Positions 6,748-12,330 of a DNA stretch of 13,167 nucleotides are shown here, in pieces (the stretch's first letter is position 1; each line of letters begins with the position of its first letter). The notes beneath the pieces were generated by a model. It was given only the letters and a program-made list of their open reading frames with translations. It searched no databases and was not told the DNA's origin. The stretch is from Gammaproteobacteria bacterium (lineage in GTDB: Bacteria > Pseudomonadota > Gammaproteobacteria > S012-40): positions 1-13,167 of the forward strand of contig WFVN01000182.1 in NCBI GenBank assembly GCA_015491615.1. The letters are read 5' to 3'. Both the position numbers and the translations under genes were made by a program.

Positions 6748-9024
6748 TCACAGCTTCATCTCCACACCAGCGTAGAGGAAGCGAGGCATACCGGGGCGCG
6801 GTCCATCCGGCTGGCGCGAAGCGATGTAACGCTCGTCGAAGAGATTTTGCACGCCAGCGAAGACCTTGACCCCCATCCGCGGCCGATAGAAGGCACTGAG
6901 ATCGGTGACGAAGAAGCTGTCCGTCTTGCCGAAGCGAACATCGGGATCACCATTGCCATTCACCTGATTGGTGACATTGCTGGCGCTGGTGAAGGCCTCG
7001 TCCACATAGGTCCCCATGGCATGCACTCCCCAGTGCGCCGTCTCCAGACCGGTACTCAGATTGATTTGCCATTCCGGCACATAGGGCAGGACATTGCCCT
7101 TCTTCCCGAAGCTGAAGATGGACTCGGGATCGGTGGAACGGGCATCGTTGAGCTGTTCGGCCCGGGTGTAGGTGAGGCTCAAGGACCAGGGGTTGCGCAG
7201 ACGCCACTGGCGATGCAGACCGGCATCGTAACGGGCAGCGAGCTCCAGGCCATAAGCCAGGGCCTCGCCGAAATTCTCGTCGTCGCCGGCGCCGGCACCA
7301 CCAATGTTGTCCACCACGATGAGGTCCCTGAACAGGGTGTAGAACGCAGTCGCCTCCGCGGCCAAGGCACGCTGCGCATCGGTGTAGCGACCACCCAGTT
7401 CGTAAGCGATGCTGGTTTCTTCCTTCAAGCCGCCTTTCACCGCACCTTTGGGGCTGGGCGGGGAAAAGCCGCGATGCACGCCACCAAAGCCGATCAAACG
7501 ATCGGAAACCTGGTAGGCGACCCCCAAGCCTCCACCGACCAACGACATGCGATTGGTCCCCACCTGGGTGCCCTTGGGCTCCTCATAGAGCTGATCCAAG
7601 CGCTCATAACGCACGCCGGGCACCAGGGTCCAGCGCCCAGCCTCGATGGTGTCTTGCACGTACACCGCCAGCGCTTCGGTGCGTTGCAACCGGTCACCGG
7701 CACCACCAGGCGTCCCTGGCGTCATGTCCGTGATGGCACCGTTCGCCGCCTGGATATAGTCGTCGTCCCACTGGAAACGCCGCACCTGATCGCGGTGCAG
7801 ACGTACGCCCACGTTGAGCTCGTGTTCCGCCGCGCCCGTAGCGAAGCGATAGTAGACCACCGACTCGGCGCCACGGGATTCGTATTGCCTATTGTTGGCA
7901 CGCACTCGCAGGGTGCATGCCAAATCCCCCTTGAGGCAGGCCAGCCCCTCGCCGTTCTGCGCCCCGGCCAAAGCCTCCGACAACCCCAGCTTGGAAACCG
8001 AGGGCAGATTACGCAGGTCCTTGAGCTTGTACCAGTTGCGCTTGAAATAGGTTGTGTAGAGGGTAGTGATGACGTCGAGATCGTCCGTCGGGCTCAAGGC
8101 ATAGCGCAGGTAGCTGTTTTCCTGTGCCGTATCCATATTGTCGAAGCGCGAGGCACTGTAACGGCGCAAGGGATCCTGCTTGAAGTCCGCTTCGCTCAGA
8201 CCGAGATACCCCTCGTTGGCGTTGAGTACGTTGCGTCCGTGTTTGAACTCGAAACGTTGGTACACGTCCGTCGCAGGCTCCCAAGAGAGCTTGATCATGC
8301 GGTCTTCCCTAACAAACCCCGTATCTCCACCATCGCGAAAATCCGGCGTCTCGTCGATGGTCTTGAAACCGTCGTTGCGACGGAAATATCCCTCCACCAG
8401 GACACCCAAGTGCCCAAAGGCAGTGTCAACGGTGTTACCCGCATAGAGGTGTGTGCGCATCTCATTGAAACTGCCCGCCAAAGACTTCACATAGACGGTT
8501 TCCTTGGTAGGAATGGGGGTGGAGAGATAATTGATCACCCCACCCGTGATATGGGGTCCGTACTTGATCTGACTGGACCCTTTGAGCACCTCCAGCCCGC
8601 TCATTCGGCCCACCGTGGGCGCATAGTAGGCGGCGGGAGCCGAATAAGGCGCCGGCGCCATGAGGATGCCGTCCTCCATCAAGGTCACCTTGGCGCTGCG
8701 GGTGGTATCCACCCCGCGCAAGCTGATGCTGGGGAACAGGCCGGAGAATTCTTCTCGCACATAGACTCCGGGAACCTGGCGCAGCACCCGATTCACATCG
8801 TCGTAACTCTGCTGACGAATTTCCTCCTTGCTGACCAGACGAGCGGCACCCGGCATGGTCTCTACATTGGCGGGATTGCCGATGACCATAATCTTGTCCA
8901 GCAATTGCGCCTCGCCGGTTGAACCGCCTCCCTCTTCGACGGCCTCTTCCGCCACGGCGGACAAGCTCATGAGACCTAAGGCGACGGCAACGGCCTTGCG
9001 AATTTCGTTCTGCCTTTTTTTCAC
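6748..9024 (-). CDS. TonB-dependent outer-membrane receptor, FecA-like
   Basis: This is a TonB-gated outer-membrane transporter, 758 residues from the chosen start. The start is GTG at 9024: GGAGGA lies 6-7 nt upstream, and it opens a clean signal peptide (KKRQNEIRK, then AVAVALGLMSLSAVA, cleavage near A25). A possible TonB box is DKIMVIG at 43-49. The plug covers about 50-170, with LRQVPGVYVR, SISLRGVD and the GPHITGGVINYLSTPIP end. That last block resembles the GPQNVGGVVNF region of FecA (COG4772). Two nearby cysteines (LACLKGDLACTL) may form a loop disulfide. The barrel ends with VFAGVQNLFDERY. No FRAP/NPNL-type haem-receptor motif was seen, so it is better called FecA-like than a haem receptor, although hemP is divergent to it. 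The substrate is unknown. No fecIR-type regulators are in the window. Confidence 0.92.
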   Translation of the reverse strand: MKKRQNEIRKAVAVALGLMSLSAVAEEAVEEGGGSTGEAQLLDKIMVIGNPANVETMPGAARLVSKEEIRQQSYDDVNRVLRQVPGVYVREEFSGLFPSISLRGVDTTRSAKVTLMEDGILMAPAPYSAPAAYYAPTVGRMSGLEVLKGSSQIKYGPHITGGVINYLSTPIPTKETVYVKSLAGSFNEMRTHLYAGNTVDTAFGHLGVLVEGYFRRNDGFKTIDETPDFRDGGDTGFVREDRMIKLSWEPATDVYQRFEFKHGRNVLNANEGYLGLSEADFKQDPLRRYSASRFDNMDTAQENSYLRYALSPTDDLDVITTLYTTYFKRNWYKLKDLRNLPSVSKLGLSEALAGAQNGEGLACLKGDLACTLRVRANNRQYESRGAESVVYYRFATGAAEHELNVGVRLHRDQVRRFQWDDDYIQAANGAITDMTPGTPGGAGDRLQRTEALAVYVQDTIEAGRWTLVPGVRYERLDQLYEEPKGTQVGTNRMSLVGGGLGVAYQVSDRLIGFGGVHRGFSPPSPKGAVKGGLKEETSIAYELGGRYTDAQRALAAEATAFYTLFRDLIVVDNIGGAGAGDDENFGEALAYGLELAARYDAGLHRQWRLRNPWSLSLTYTRAEQLNDARSTDPESIFSFGKKGNVLPYVPEWQINLSTGLETAHWGVHAMGTYVDEAFTSASNVTNQVNGNGDPDVRFGKTDSFFVTDLSAFYRPRMGVKVFAGVQNLFDERYIASRQPDGPRPGMPRFLYAGVEMKL

Positions 9025-9180
9025 CACTTCTCCTCCAAGAATGCATACCATCCGCGCCCTGCATGCCAGCGACATGCGGGGCCTCTCTGGCTGGCTAGGT
9101 TCCGAGCACCCCCACCAGAATCGACCAAGCGGAGGCACGTTTCGGAAACGCGCTGGCTGGAGAGTAGTATGACCGGATGA

Positions 9181-9211
9181 AATGAGATTGTAAATAGGAA
9201 TCAATCTCATT
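9181..9211. promoter_or_regulatory. Fur-box-like operator between the receptor gene and hemP
   Basis: A perfect 10-bp inverted repeat, AATGAGATTG at 9181-9190 and CAATCTCATT at 9202-9211, is separated by 11 bp. Together with AATAGGAAT at 9193-9201 this gives three spaced half-sites close to the Fur half-site AATGAGAAT. Read from the minus strand, AATGAGATTGATTCCTATT (9211-9193) is a near-canonical 19-bp Fur box. It overlaps the predicted hemP promoter and sits upstream of the receptor, so it could repress both when iron is plentiful. Fur identity is inferred from base pattern and gene context. Confidence 0.7.
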
Positions 9212-9216
9212 ATCAT
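9188..9216 (+). promoter_or_regulatory. Predicted sigma-70 promoter for hemP
   Basis: TTGTAA at 9188-9193 and TATCAT at 9211-9216 are separated by 17 bp. They match the -35 and -10 consensus at 4/6 and 5/6 positions. The start point would be near 9223, about 27 nt before the hemP ATG. The whole element lies under the Fur-like half-sites. Confidence 0.5.
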
Positions 9217-9249
9217 GACAACAGTGATCCCCAATACGATCTTGGCGTC

Positions 9250-9453
9250 ATGGCGGACAGCAACTCAAAAAAGCCCCTTGAAAGTACACCGCAACCGGCG
9301 AAGATCAGCGCCGCCACTCCCGCCGGGCTCTCCCACCGCGTTTACACGAGCGCCGATCTCTTCCGGGGCACCCGAGAAATCCTTATAATCCACAGGGATA
9401 ATATCTATCGCCTGCGCATCACCCGACAGGACAAGTTGATTCTCACCAAGTAG
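9250..9453 (+). CDS. hemP: Hemin uptake protein HemP
   Basis: This 67-residue protein ends in the HemP family (PF10636) signature: RVYTSADLFRGTREILIIHR, then NIYRLRITRQDKLILTK to the C-terminus. The first 27 residues are a Ser/Pro/Lys-rich tail with no signal peptide. HemP is a small protein commonly encoded beside haem uptake genes and iron-controlled. In some bacteria it is needed for haem receptor expression; its mechanism varies. The start is the ATG at 9250; no strong ribosome-binding site is visible and no better in-frame start exists upstream. It is divergent from the FecA-like receptor and shares the Fur-like operator. No hmuSTUV-type genes follow; the next bases are accessory DNA. 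Confidence 0.9.
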   Translation: MADSNSKKPLESTPQPAKISAATPAGLSHRVYTSADLFRGTREILIIHRDNIYRLRITRQDKLILTK

Positions 9454-9719
9454 GAACCCGAAGGTCGGAGATGCCCGAGCGCGGTGTCACCACGGCTATC
9501 AGTGGAATCGAACCGAAGCGTATCATAGACCTTCGCAAAAGCCGCACGCAACATCCGCCTTTTCCCCGTGCAGCACACGAACCTGGAAAACCAGGGTGAC
9601 GCCACCAAGCCAGCTAGCGAATCCGAGCGATCCTGACGCGGGACGCCGAAAGAAGACACCGCTCCACACTCATCAACCGGCCCCCGACCCCAATCCCGAG
9701 TAACGTCGATTTTCCGTCT

Positions 9720-9947
9720 CTATCGAAAAGCAAATTGCCAGTCAAGAGATCTGCTGGAACCGAACGAGAAAAAGCCGGAAGCCTCACCGGCTTTGGCGCA
9801 GGCCTCTTCCAGTGTCATCCCTTCATCCCAGTAAAGGCGCGCAACCTCTTTTGCTATCGCCATTGTGTAGAGCAACAGAATCCGGCCGCCCTTTTGGGGG
9901 CCTGATTCCAAGTGAATCGGGTGGCCGGATTCCGCCAGATCAGCCAA
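9720..9947 (-). CDS. Small hypothetical protein (doubtful)
   Basis: This is a 75-residue frame with start TTG at 9947, preceded 8 nt upstream by GGAGG. The middle looks protein-like: ILLLYTMAIAKEVARLYWDEGMTLEEACAKAGE, with an amphipathic helix-turn-helix-like spacing. No family is recognised. The open frame continues upstream to about 10060 without a good start codon, and residues there also look protein-like, so this may be the end of a longer decayed gene. A terminator-like hairpin lies inside its 3' part, which argues against it. Treat as a possible remnant gene of the accessory segment. Confidence 0.3.
   Translation of the reverse strand: MADLAESGHPIHLESGPQKGGRILLLYTMAIAKEVARLYWDEGMTLEEACAKAGEASGFFSFGSSRSLDWQFAFR
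9769..9794 (-). terminator. Terminator-like hairpin in the accessory segment
   Basis: On the minus strand, AAAGCCGG (9794-9787) and CCGGCTTT (9778-9771) form a perfect 8-bp stem with an 8-nt loop, and the T run continues to 9769. This is a credible intrinsic terminator by shape. It lies inside the doubtful ORF 9720-9947, so either the hairpin is chance or that ORF is not a gene. Confidence 0.4.
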
Positions 9948-10142
9948 ATCACATACCTCCAGCAGATATTTGCGCTCCTCAAGACCAACACACGATCCGT
10001 TCAGATCGTATGCCGGCAGCGATCTGGACGAGCAGACATATCGCGTAATCGCGATAGCTCAGCGCACCTCCACGCACTCCCCCGCAGCAGAAGAAGGCCT
10101 GCACCAAGCCGGGCGAGGTGGTCCGGCTTTTCGGGAGCGACC

Positions 10143-10588
10143 CTAGGCGCTGGGTTGATCGGTTATCCCTGTCTCGCCTGCGTGATTCTCCACCACTTCG
10201 GCGCTCGCCTTGAGCCGCTCCAGGTAGTCGACCCATGCCTGCATCACCTCCCGGAGTTCCTGCATCACCTCCCGGAGTTGAAGATACCCGGGGCAGCCCT
10301 CCGAGCAGTCTGCTTCTCCATTTGCCTGGCGTCGCTGGGGTCGGTGCCTTCGGCCAGTCAGTTCGCGAGCTTGATCGCGCCGCTTGCGGACTTCCTTCAG
10401 GCTCACCTCGGGATAGATGCCCAGAGAGAGACGGCTTTACCTTGCCGGTGCCGGGTCGGCGGTAGCGGAATCGCCAGCGCCTCGCCCCCTTCAGCGTGAT
10501 CTCCAGATACAGCCCCCTTCCGTCGTACAGCTTTGAAGGTCTTGATCTCTCGGCTTGGCCTTGCGGATTGCGGCATCTGTCAAGGCAT
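10143..10588 (-). pseudogene. Decayed P4-type tyrosine integrase (frameshifts and internal deletion)
   Basis: Pieces of one integrase lie in order in different minus-strand frames. The DUF4102 arm-binding domain is split as LTDAAIRKAKPRDQ (from 10583), SKLYDGRGLYLEITLKG then RRWRFRYRRPGTGK (from 10536 to about 10441), RLSLGIYPEVSLKEVRKRRD (from 10433), and LAEGTDPSDARQMEKQTA (about 10365-10310). That requires at least three frameshifts. After a 21-bp tandem duplication comes LREVMQAWVDYLERLK, ending at a stop at 10143-10145, which resembles the extreme C-terminus of P4-type integrases (MQAWADYLD). The catalytic domain between is missing, so about 150 codons remain of a usual 400 or so. It points away from, and lies close to, the 3' end of tRNA-Met, the normal position for an island integrase. 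It cannot be active. Confidence 0.85.
10238..10279. repeat. 21-bp perfect tandem duplication inside the integrase remnant
   Basis: Two adjacent identical 21-bp units occupy 10238-10258 and 10259-10279. Each encodes the same seven residues on the minus strand (LREVMQ plus one more codon that differs through the flanking base: E or A). The unit length keeps the frame. It lies next to the internal-deletion junction of the integrase remnant. Confidence 0.9.
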
Positions 10589-10604
10589 GGCTTCCCCCAA
10601 ATCC

Positions 10605-10676
10605 GTTGCCCTGGGAAAGTTGCCCTACTCATTCGACGGGTTGCCCCTAGAGTTGCCCTCGAAAAACCGGGGCAAC
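10605..10676. repeat. Cluster of GTTGCCC repeats between integrase remnant and tRNA-Met
   Basis: GTTGCCC occurs four times in the same orientation, at 10605-10611, 10619-10625, 10640-10646 and 10652-10658, and once inverted (GGGCAAC) at 10670-10676. The third and fifth copies extend to an 8-bp perfect inverted pair, GTTGCCCC at 10640-10647 and GGGGCAAC at 10669-10676. A cluster of short direct repeats just upstream of an integrase start, facing the tRNA, is what arm-type integrase binding sites look like. That role is inferred. Confidence 0.6.
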
Positions 10677-10717
10677 TATGCGATGTGGTGGGGCGGTATG
10701 AGATGCAGGATAGCATG

Positions 10718-10740
10718 AAAAAGCCCGCTGCTATGCGGAC
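10718..10740 (-). terminator. Intrinsic terminator downstream of tRNA-Met
   Basis: On the minus strand, GTCCGC (10740-10735) pairs with GCGGGC (10728-10723), with one G-T pair and a 6-nt loop, followed directly by TTTTT (10722-10718). It starts 35 nt after the tRNA 3' end and should end the tRNA transcript. Confidence 0.7.
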
Positions 10741-10775
10741 TCAGGGACAATATGCGATTTGCTGGGATATGTATT

Positions 10776-10852
10776 TGGTGGCTACGGGTGGACTCGAACC
10801 ACCGACCCCATCATTATGAGTGATGTGCTCTAACCAACTGAGCTACGTAGCC
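10776..10852 (-). tRNA. Elongator tRNA-Met (anticodon CAU)
   Basis: The minus strand gives a 77-nt cloverleaf with encoded CCA (10778-10776). The acceptor stem is GGCTACG with CGTAGCC, followed by discriminator A. The D arm has GCTCAGTTGGTTAGAGC. The anticodon loop CTCATAA contains CAT, and the T arm carries GGTTCGAGTCC. A full G-C first acceptor pair and lack of initiator features make this the elongator Met tRNA. It is a common attachment site for islands; the adjacent integrase remnant fits this. Confidence 0.96.
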
Positions 10853-10868
10853 CTACGGAAGGCGGGAG

Positions 10869-10897
10869 ATTTTCTCCAGCGCGGCGGCGTTTGTCAA
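10869..10897 (-). promoter_or_regulatory. Predicted promoter for tRNA-Met
   Basis: On the minus strand TTGACA (10897-10892) is a perfect -35, followed after 17 bp by GAAAAT (10874-10869), a 4/6 match to the -10. Transcription would start near 10862, about 10 nt before the mature tRNA. The -35 overlaps the last codon and stop of trmH. Confidence 0.55.
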
Positions 10898-11562
10898 GGT
10901 GCCGGCGGCAGGAACGGCTCGACGGGCTCGCCGTTTTCGTCCACCTCCGGGTAGTCCAACCCATGGCGTCGGCAATAGTCCTCCAACTCCGGATGCGCCC
11001 ACTCGAACAGGGTACGGCGGTAGGTGGCCTCGTCCAGCCGCCGGCGGTCGTACATCCCCGCCGCCTGGCGCTGGCGCTGGGCCTCGTAGAGGATCACGGC
11101 GGCGGCCACGGAGACGTTGAGGCTGACGATCAGCCCCACCATGGGGATGGTGATGTGGGCGTCGGCGCGCGCCAGAGCGGTCTCCGAGAGACCGTATTTC
11201 TCCGCCCCCAGGATGACGGCGGTGGGGCGGGTGTAGTCGATCTCGCGGAAGTCCACCGAACGCTCGGAGTAGTGGGCCGCCAGGCACTGGAAGCCGCGCC
11301 CCTGGAGGCGGGCCATGGCCGTCTCCAAGTCCGGATGGGTGTGCAGCCCCACCCATTTCCCGCCGCCGGCGGAACAGTCGTGGTGGATGCCGATGTTGGG
11401 AGCGGCCACGGCATGCACCTCGAACACCCCCACGGCGTCGGCGGTGCGCATCACCGCCGACAAGTTGTGGGGTTTGTGCACCCGATCCATGAGGACGGTG
11501 AGGTCCGGCTGGCGCCGGTCCAGGGCCGCCTTCAGGCGCGCCAGGCGGCGCTCGGTGACCAT
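10894..11562 (-). CDS. trmH: tRNA (guanosine(18)-2'-O)-methyltransferase TrmH
   Basis: TrmH (SpoU) methylates the ribose of G18 in the D-loop of many tRNAs using SAM. The 222-residue length is close to the E. coli enzyme. All three SPOUT motifs are visible: motif 1 HKPHNLSAVMRTADAVGV at about 29-46 with the catalytic-type Asn and Arg, motif 2 FREIDYTRPTAVILGAEKYG, and motif 3 IPMVGLIVSLNVSVAAAVIL, followed by LYEAQRQRQAAGMY. The frame stays open far upstream, but the family N-terminus begins at this ATG. That ATG overlaps the upstream redoxin stop as TGATG, so translation is probably coupled. Confidence 0.96.
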   Translation of the reverse strand: MVTERRLARLKAALDRRQPDLTVLMDRVHKPHNLSAVMRTADAVGVFEVHAVAAPNIGIHHDCSAGGGKWVGLHTHPDLETAMARLQGRGFQCLAAHYSERSVDFREIDYTRPTAVILGAEKYGLSETALARADAHITIPMVGLIVSLNVSVAAAVILYEAQRQRQAAGMYDRRRLDEATYRRTLFEWAHPELEDYCRRHGLDYPEVDENGEPVEPFLPPAP

Positions 11563-12143
11563 CAGCCGTAGTAATCCGGTTCGTTGCCCGGCTTCCACTT
11601 GATGTTGCAGCCGAGGGAGGGCTTCTGGTCCTCGGGGATGGGCTCGCCGGCGAGCAGGGCATCGGCGGCGGCGCGCAGGTCCTTGCCGGTCACCGGCTCG
11701 TCGTTGCGCGGGCGGGCGTCGTCGAACTGCCCCCGGTAGACGAGCTTGAAATCCCCGTCGAAGAGGAAGAAATCGGGCGTGCAGGCGGCCTGGTAGGCCT
11801 TGGCCACCTCCTGGCTCTCGTCGAACAGATAGGGAAAGGTGTAGCCGCGCGCGCGCACCTCCTCCACCATCTTCTCGGGGCTGTCGTCGGGGTAGTTGGC
11901 CACGTCGTTGGCGTTGATGGCGACGATGCCCAGCCCCTTCTCCTGGTACTCGCGGCCGAAGCGGGCCAGCTCGTCGGCGATGTGCTTCACGTAAGGGCAG
12001 TGGTTGCTGATGAACATCACCAGCAGCCCCTTCTTGCCCTTGAAGTCGTCGCGGCACACAGCCTTGCCGGTGGCCGACTCGGGGAGGCAGAAATCGGGCG
12101 CCTCGGTGCCCAGATCGATCATGGTGGACGGCGTTCTGGCCAT
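11562..12143 (-). CDS. Redoxin / AhpC-TSA family thioredoxin-like protein
   Basis: This is a 193-residue thioredoxin-fold protein with no signal peptide. It has the family opening GTEAPDFCLP (12-21), then FISNHCPYVKHI at about 44-55 with the active-site-position Cys, C49. That site is CPYV, not CXXC. AACTPDFFLFDGD (119-131) carries the cis-Pro region and C121, and the end PSLGCNIKWKPG (175-186) is typical of this uncharacterised redoxin group. It is probably a cytoplasmic thiol peroxidase-like or thiol reductase-like enzyme; the true substrate is unknown. The ATG at 12143 is chosen because CAGGAG lies 6 nt upstream, rather than longer frames to 12269. It is coupled to trmH. Confidence 0.88.
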   Translation of the reverse strand: MARTPSTMIDLGTEAPDFCLPESATGKAVCRDDFKGKKGLLVMFISNHCPYVKHIADELARFGREYQEKGLGIVAINANDVANYPDDSPEKMVEEVRARGYTFPYLFDESQEVAKAYQAACTPDFFLFDGDFKLVYRGQFDDARPRNDEPVTGKDLRAAADALLAGEPIPEDQKPSLGCNIKWKPGNEPDYYG

Positions 12144-12181
12144 TTTTGACTCCTGAACTGCGAAATAGCGGGACGCCGCGC

Positions 12182-12209
12182 ATTCTAGCATCCGACCGTC
12201 GGCGTTCAA
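12182..12209 (-). promoter_or_regulatory. Predicted promoter for the redoxin-trmH operon
   Basis: On the minus strand TTGAAC (12209-12204) and TAGAAT (12187-12182) are separated by 16 bp, matching -35 and -10 at 4/6 and 5/6 positions. The -10 lies about 40 nt before the redoxin ATG. Confidence 0.55.
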
Positions 12210-12262
12210 CGGCCTGCCCCATCCAGCCCCCTCCAAGCGAGGTATGGCGGCCCAACGGCGCC

Positions 12263-12291
12263 TTGACAAACTTCCCTTTCAGATATCATAA
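12263..12291 (+). promoter_or_regulatory. Predicted promoter for the HEAT-repeat gene
   Basis: TTGACA at 12263-12268 is a perfect -35. The -10 is either TATCAT (12284-12289, 15-bp spacer, 5/6) or TCATAA (12286-12291, 17-bp spacer). The region 12281-12310 is AT-rich against a GC-rich background. It is divergent from the redoxin promoter. Confidence 0.5.
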
Positions 12292-12330
12292 ATCACTAAA
12301 AAGATTTACACACAAAGAACGTGGGGAAGG

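Larger units (their letters stand above)
9454..10142. other. Gene-poor accessory segment downstream of hemP
   Basis: This stretch is visibly less GC-rich than the rest of the window and has no well-supported gene. The only candidates are the small minus-strand ORF near 9720-9947 and the hairpin at 9769-9794. Short stem-loops also occur at 9582-9594 (5-bp stem, no T run) and 10106-10129 (7-bp stem AAGCCGG/CCGGCTT). ORFs at 9405-9659 (minus) and 9812-10048 (plus) look like chance frames. It probably belongs with the integrase remnant at 10143-10588 as residue of an old insertion. Confidence 0.5.

Noticed and set aside
9025..9180. Riboswitch in the receptor leader
   Set aside because: The leader has short stems but no cobalamin B12-box or other riboswitch consensus that I could recognise.
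9025..9234. N-terminal extension of the TonB-dependent receptor to an ATG at 9234
   Set aside because: The extension would cover the Fur-like operator and has no signal-peptide character. GGAGGA followed by GTG at 9024 opens a clean signal peptide.
9582..9594. Hairpin CCTGG-AAA-CCAGG as a terminator for hemP
   Set aside because: The stem is only 5 bp and no T run follows on either strand.
9912..10499. Plus-strand frame of 195 codons across the accessory segment
   Set aside because: It is opposite the integrase fragments, which carry recognisable family motifs on the other strand; its own sequence is not protein-like.
9454..10775. Second copy of the tRNA-Met 3' end (attR)
   Set aside because: I looked for repeats of the tRNA 3' bases in this segment and found none; the far attachment site is lost or too decayed to see.
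11563..12255. One long minus-strand frame joining trmH to upstream sequence
   Set aside because: This part is a shadow of the redoxin gene, which has a good ribosome-binding site and family motifs; the TrmH family N-terminus starts at 11562.
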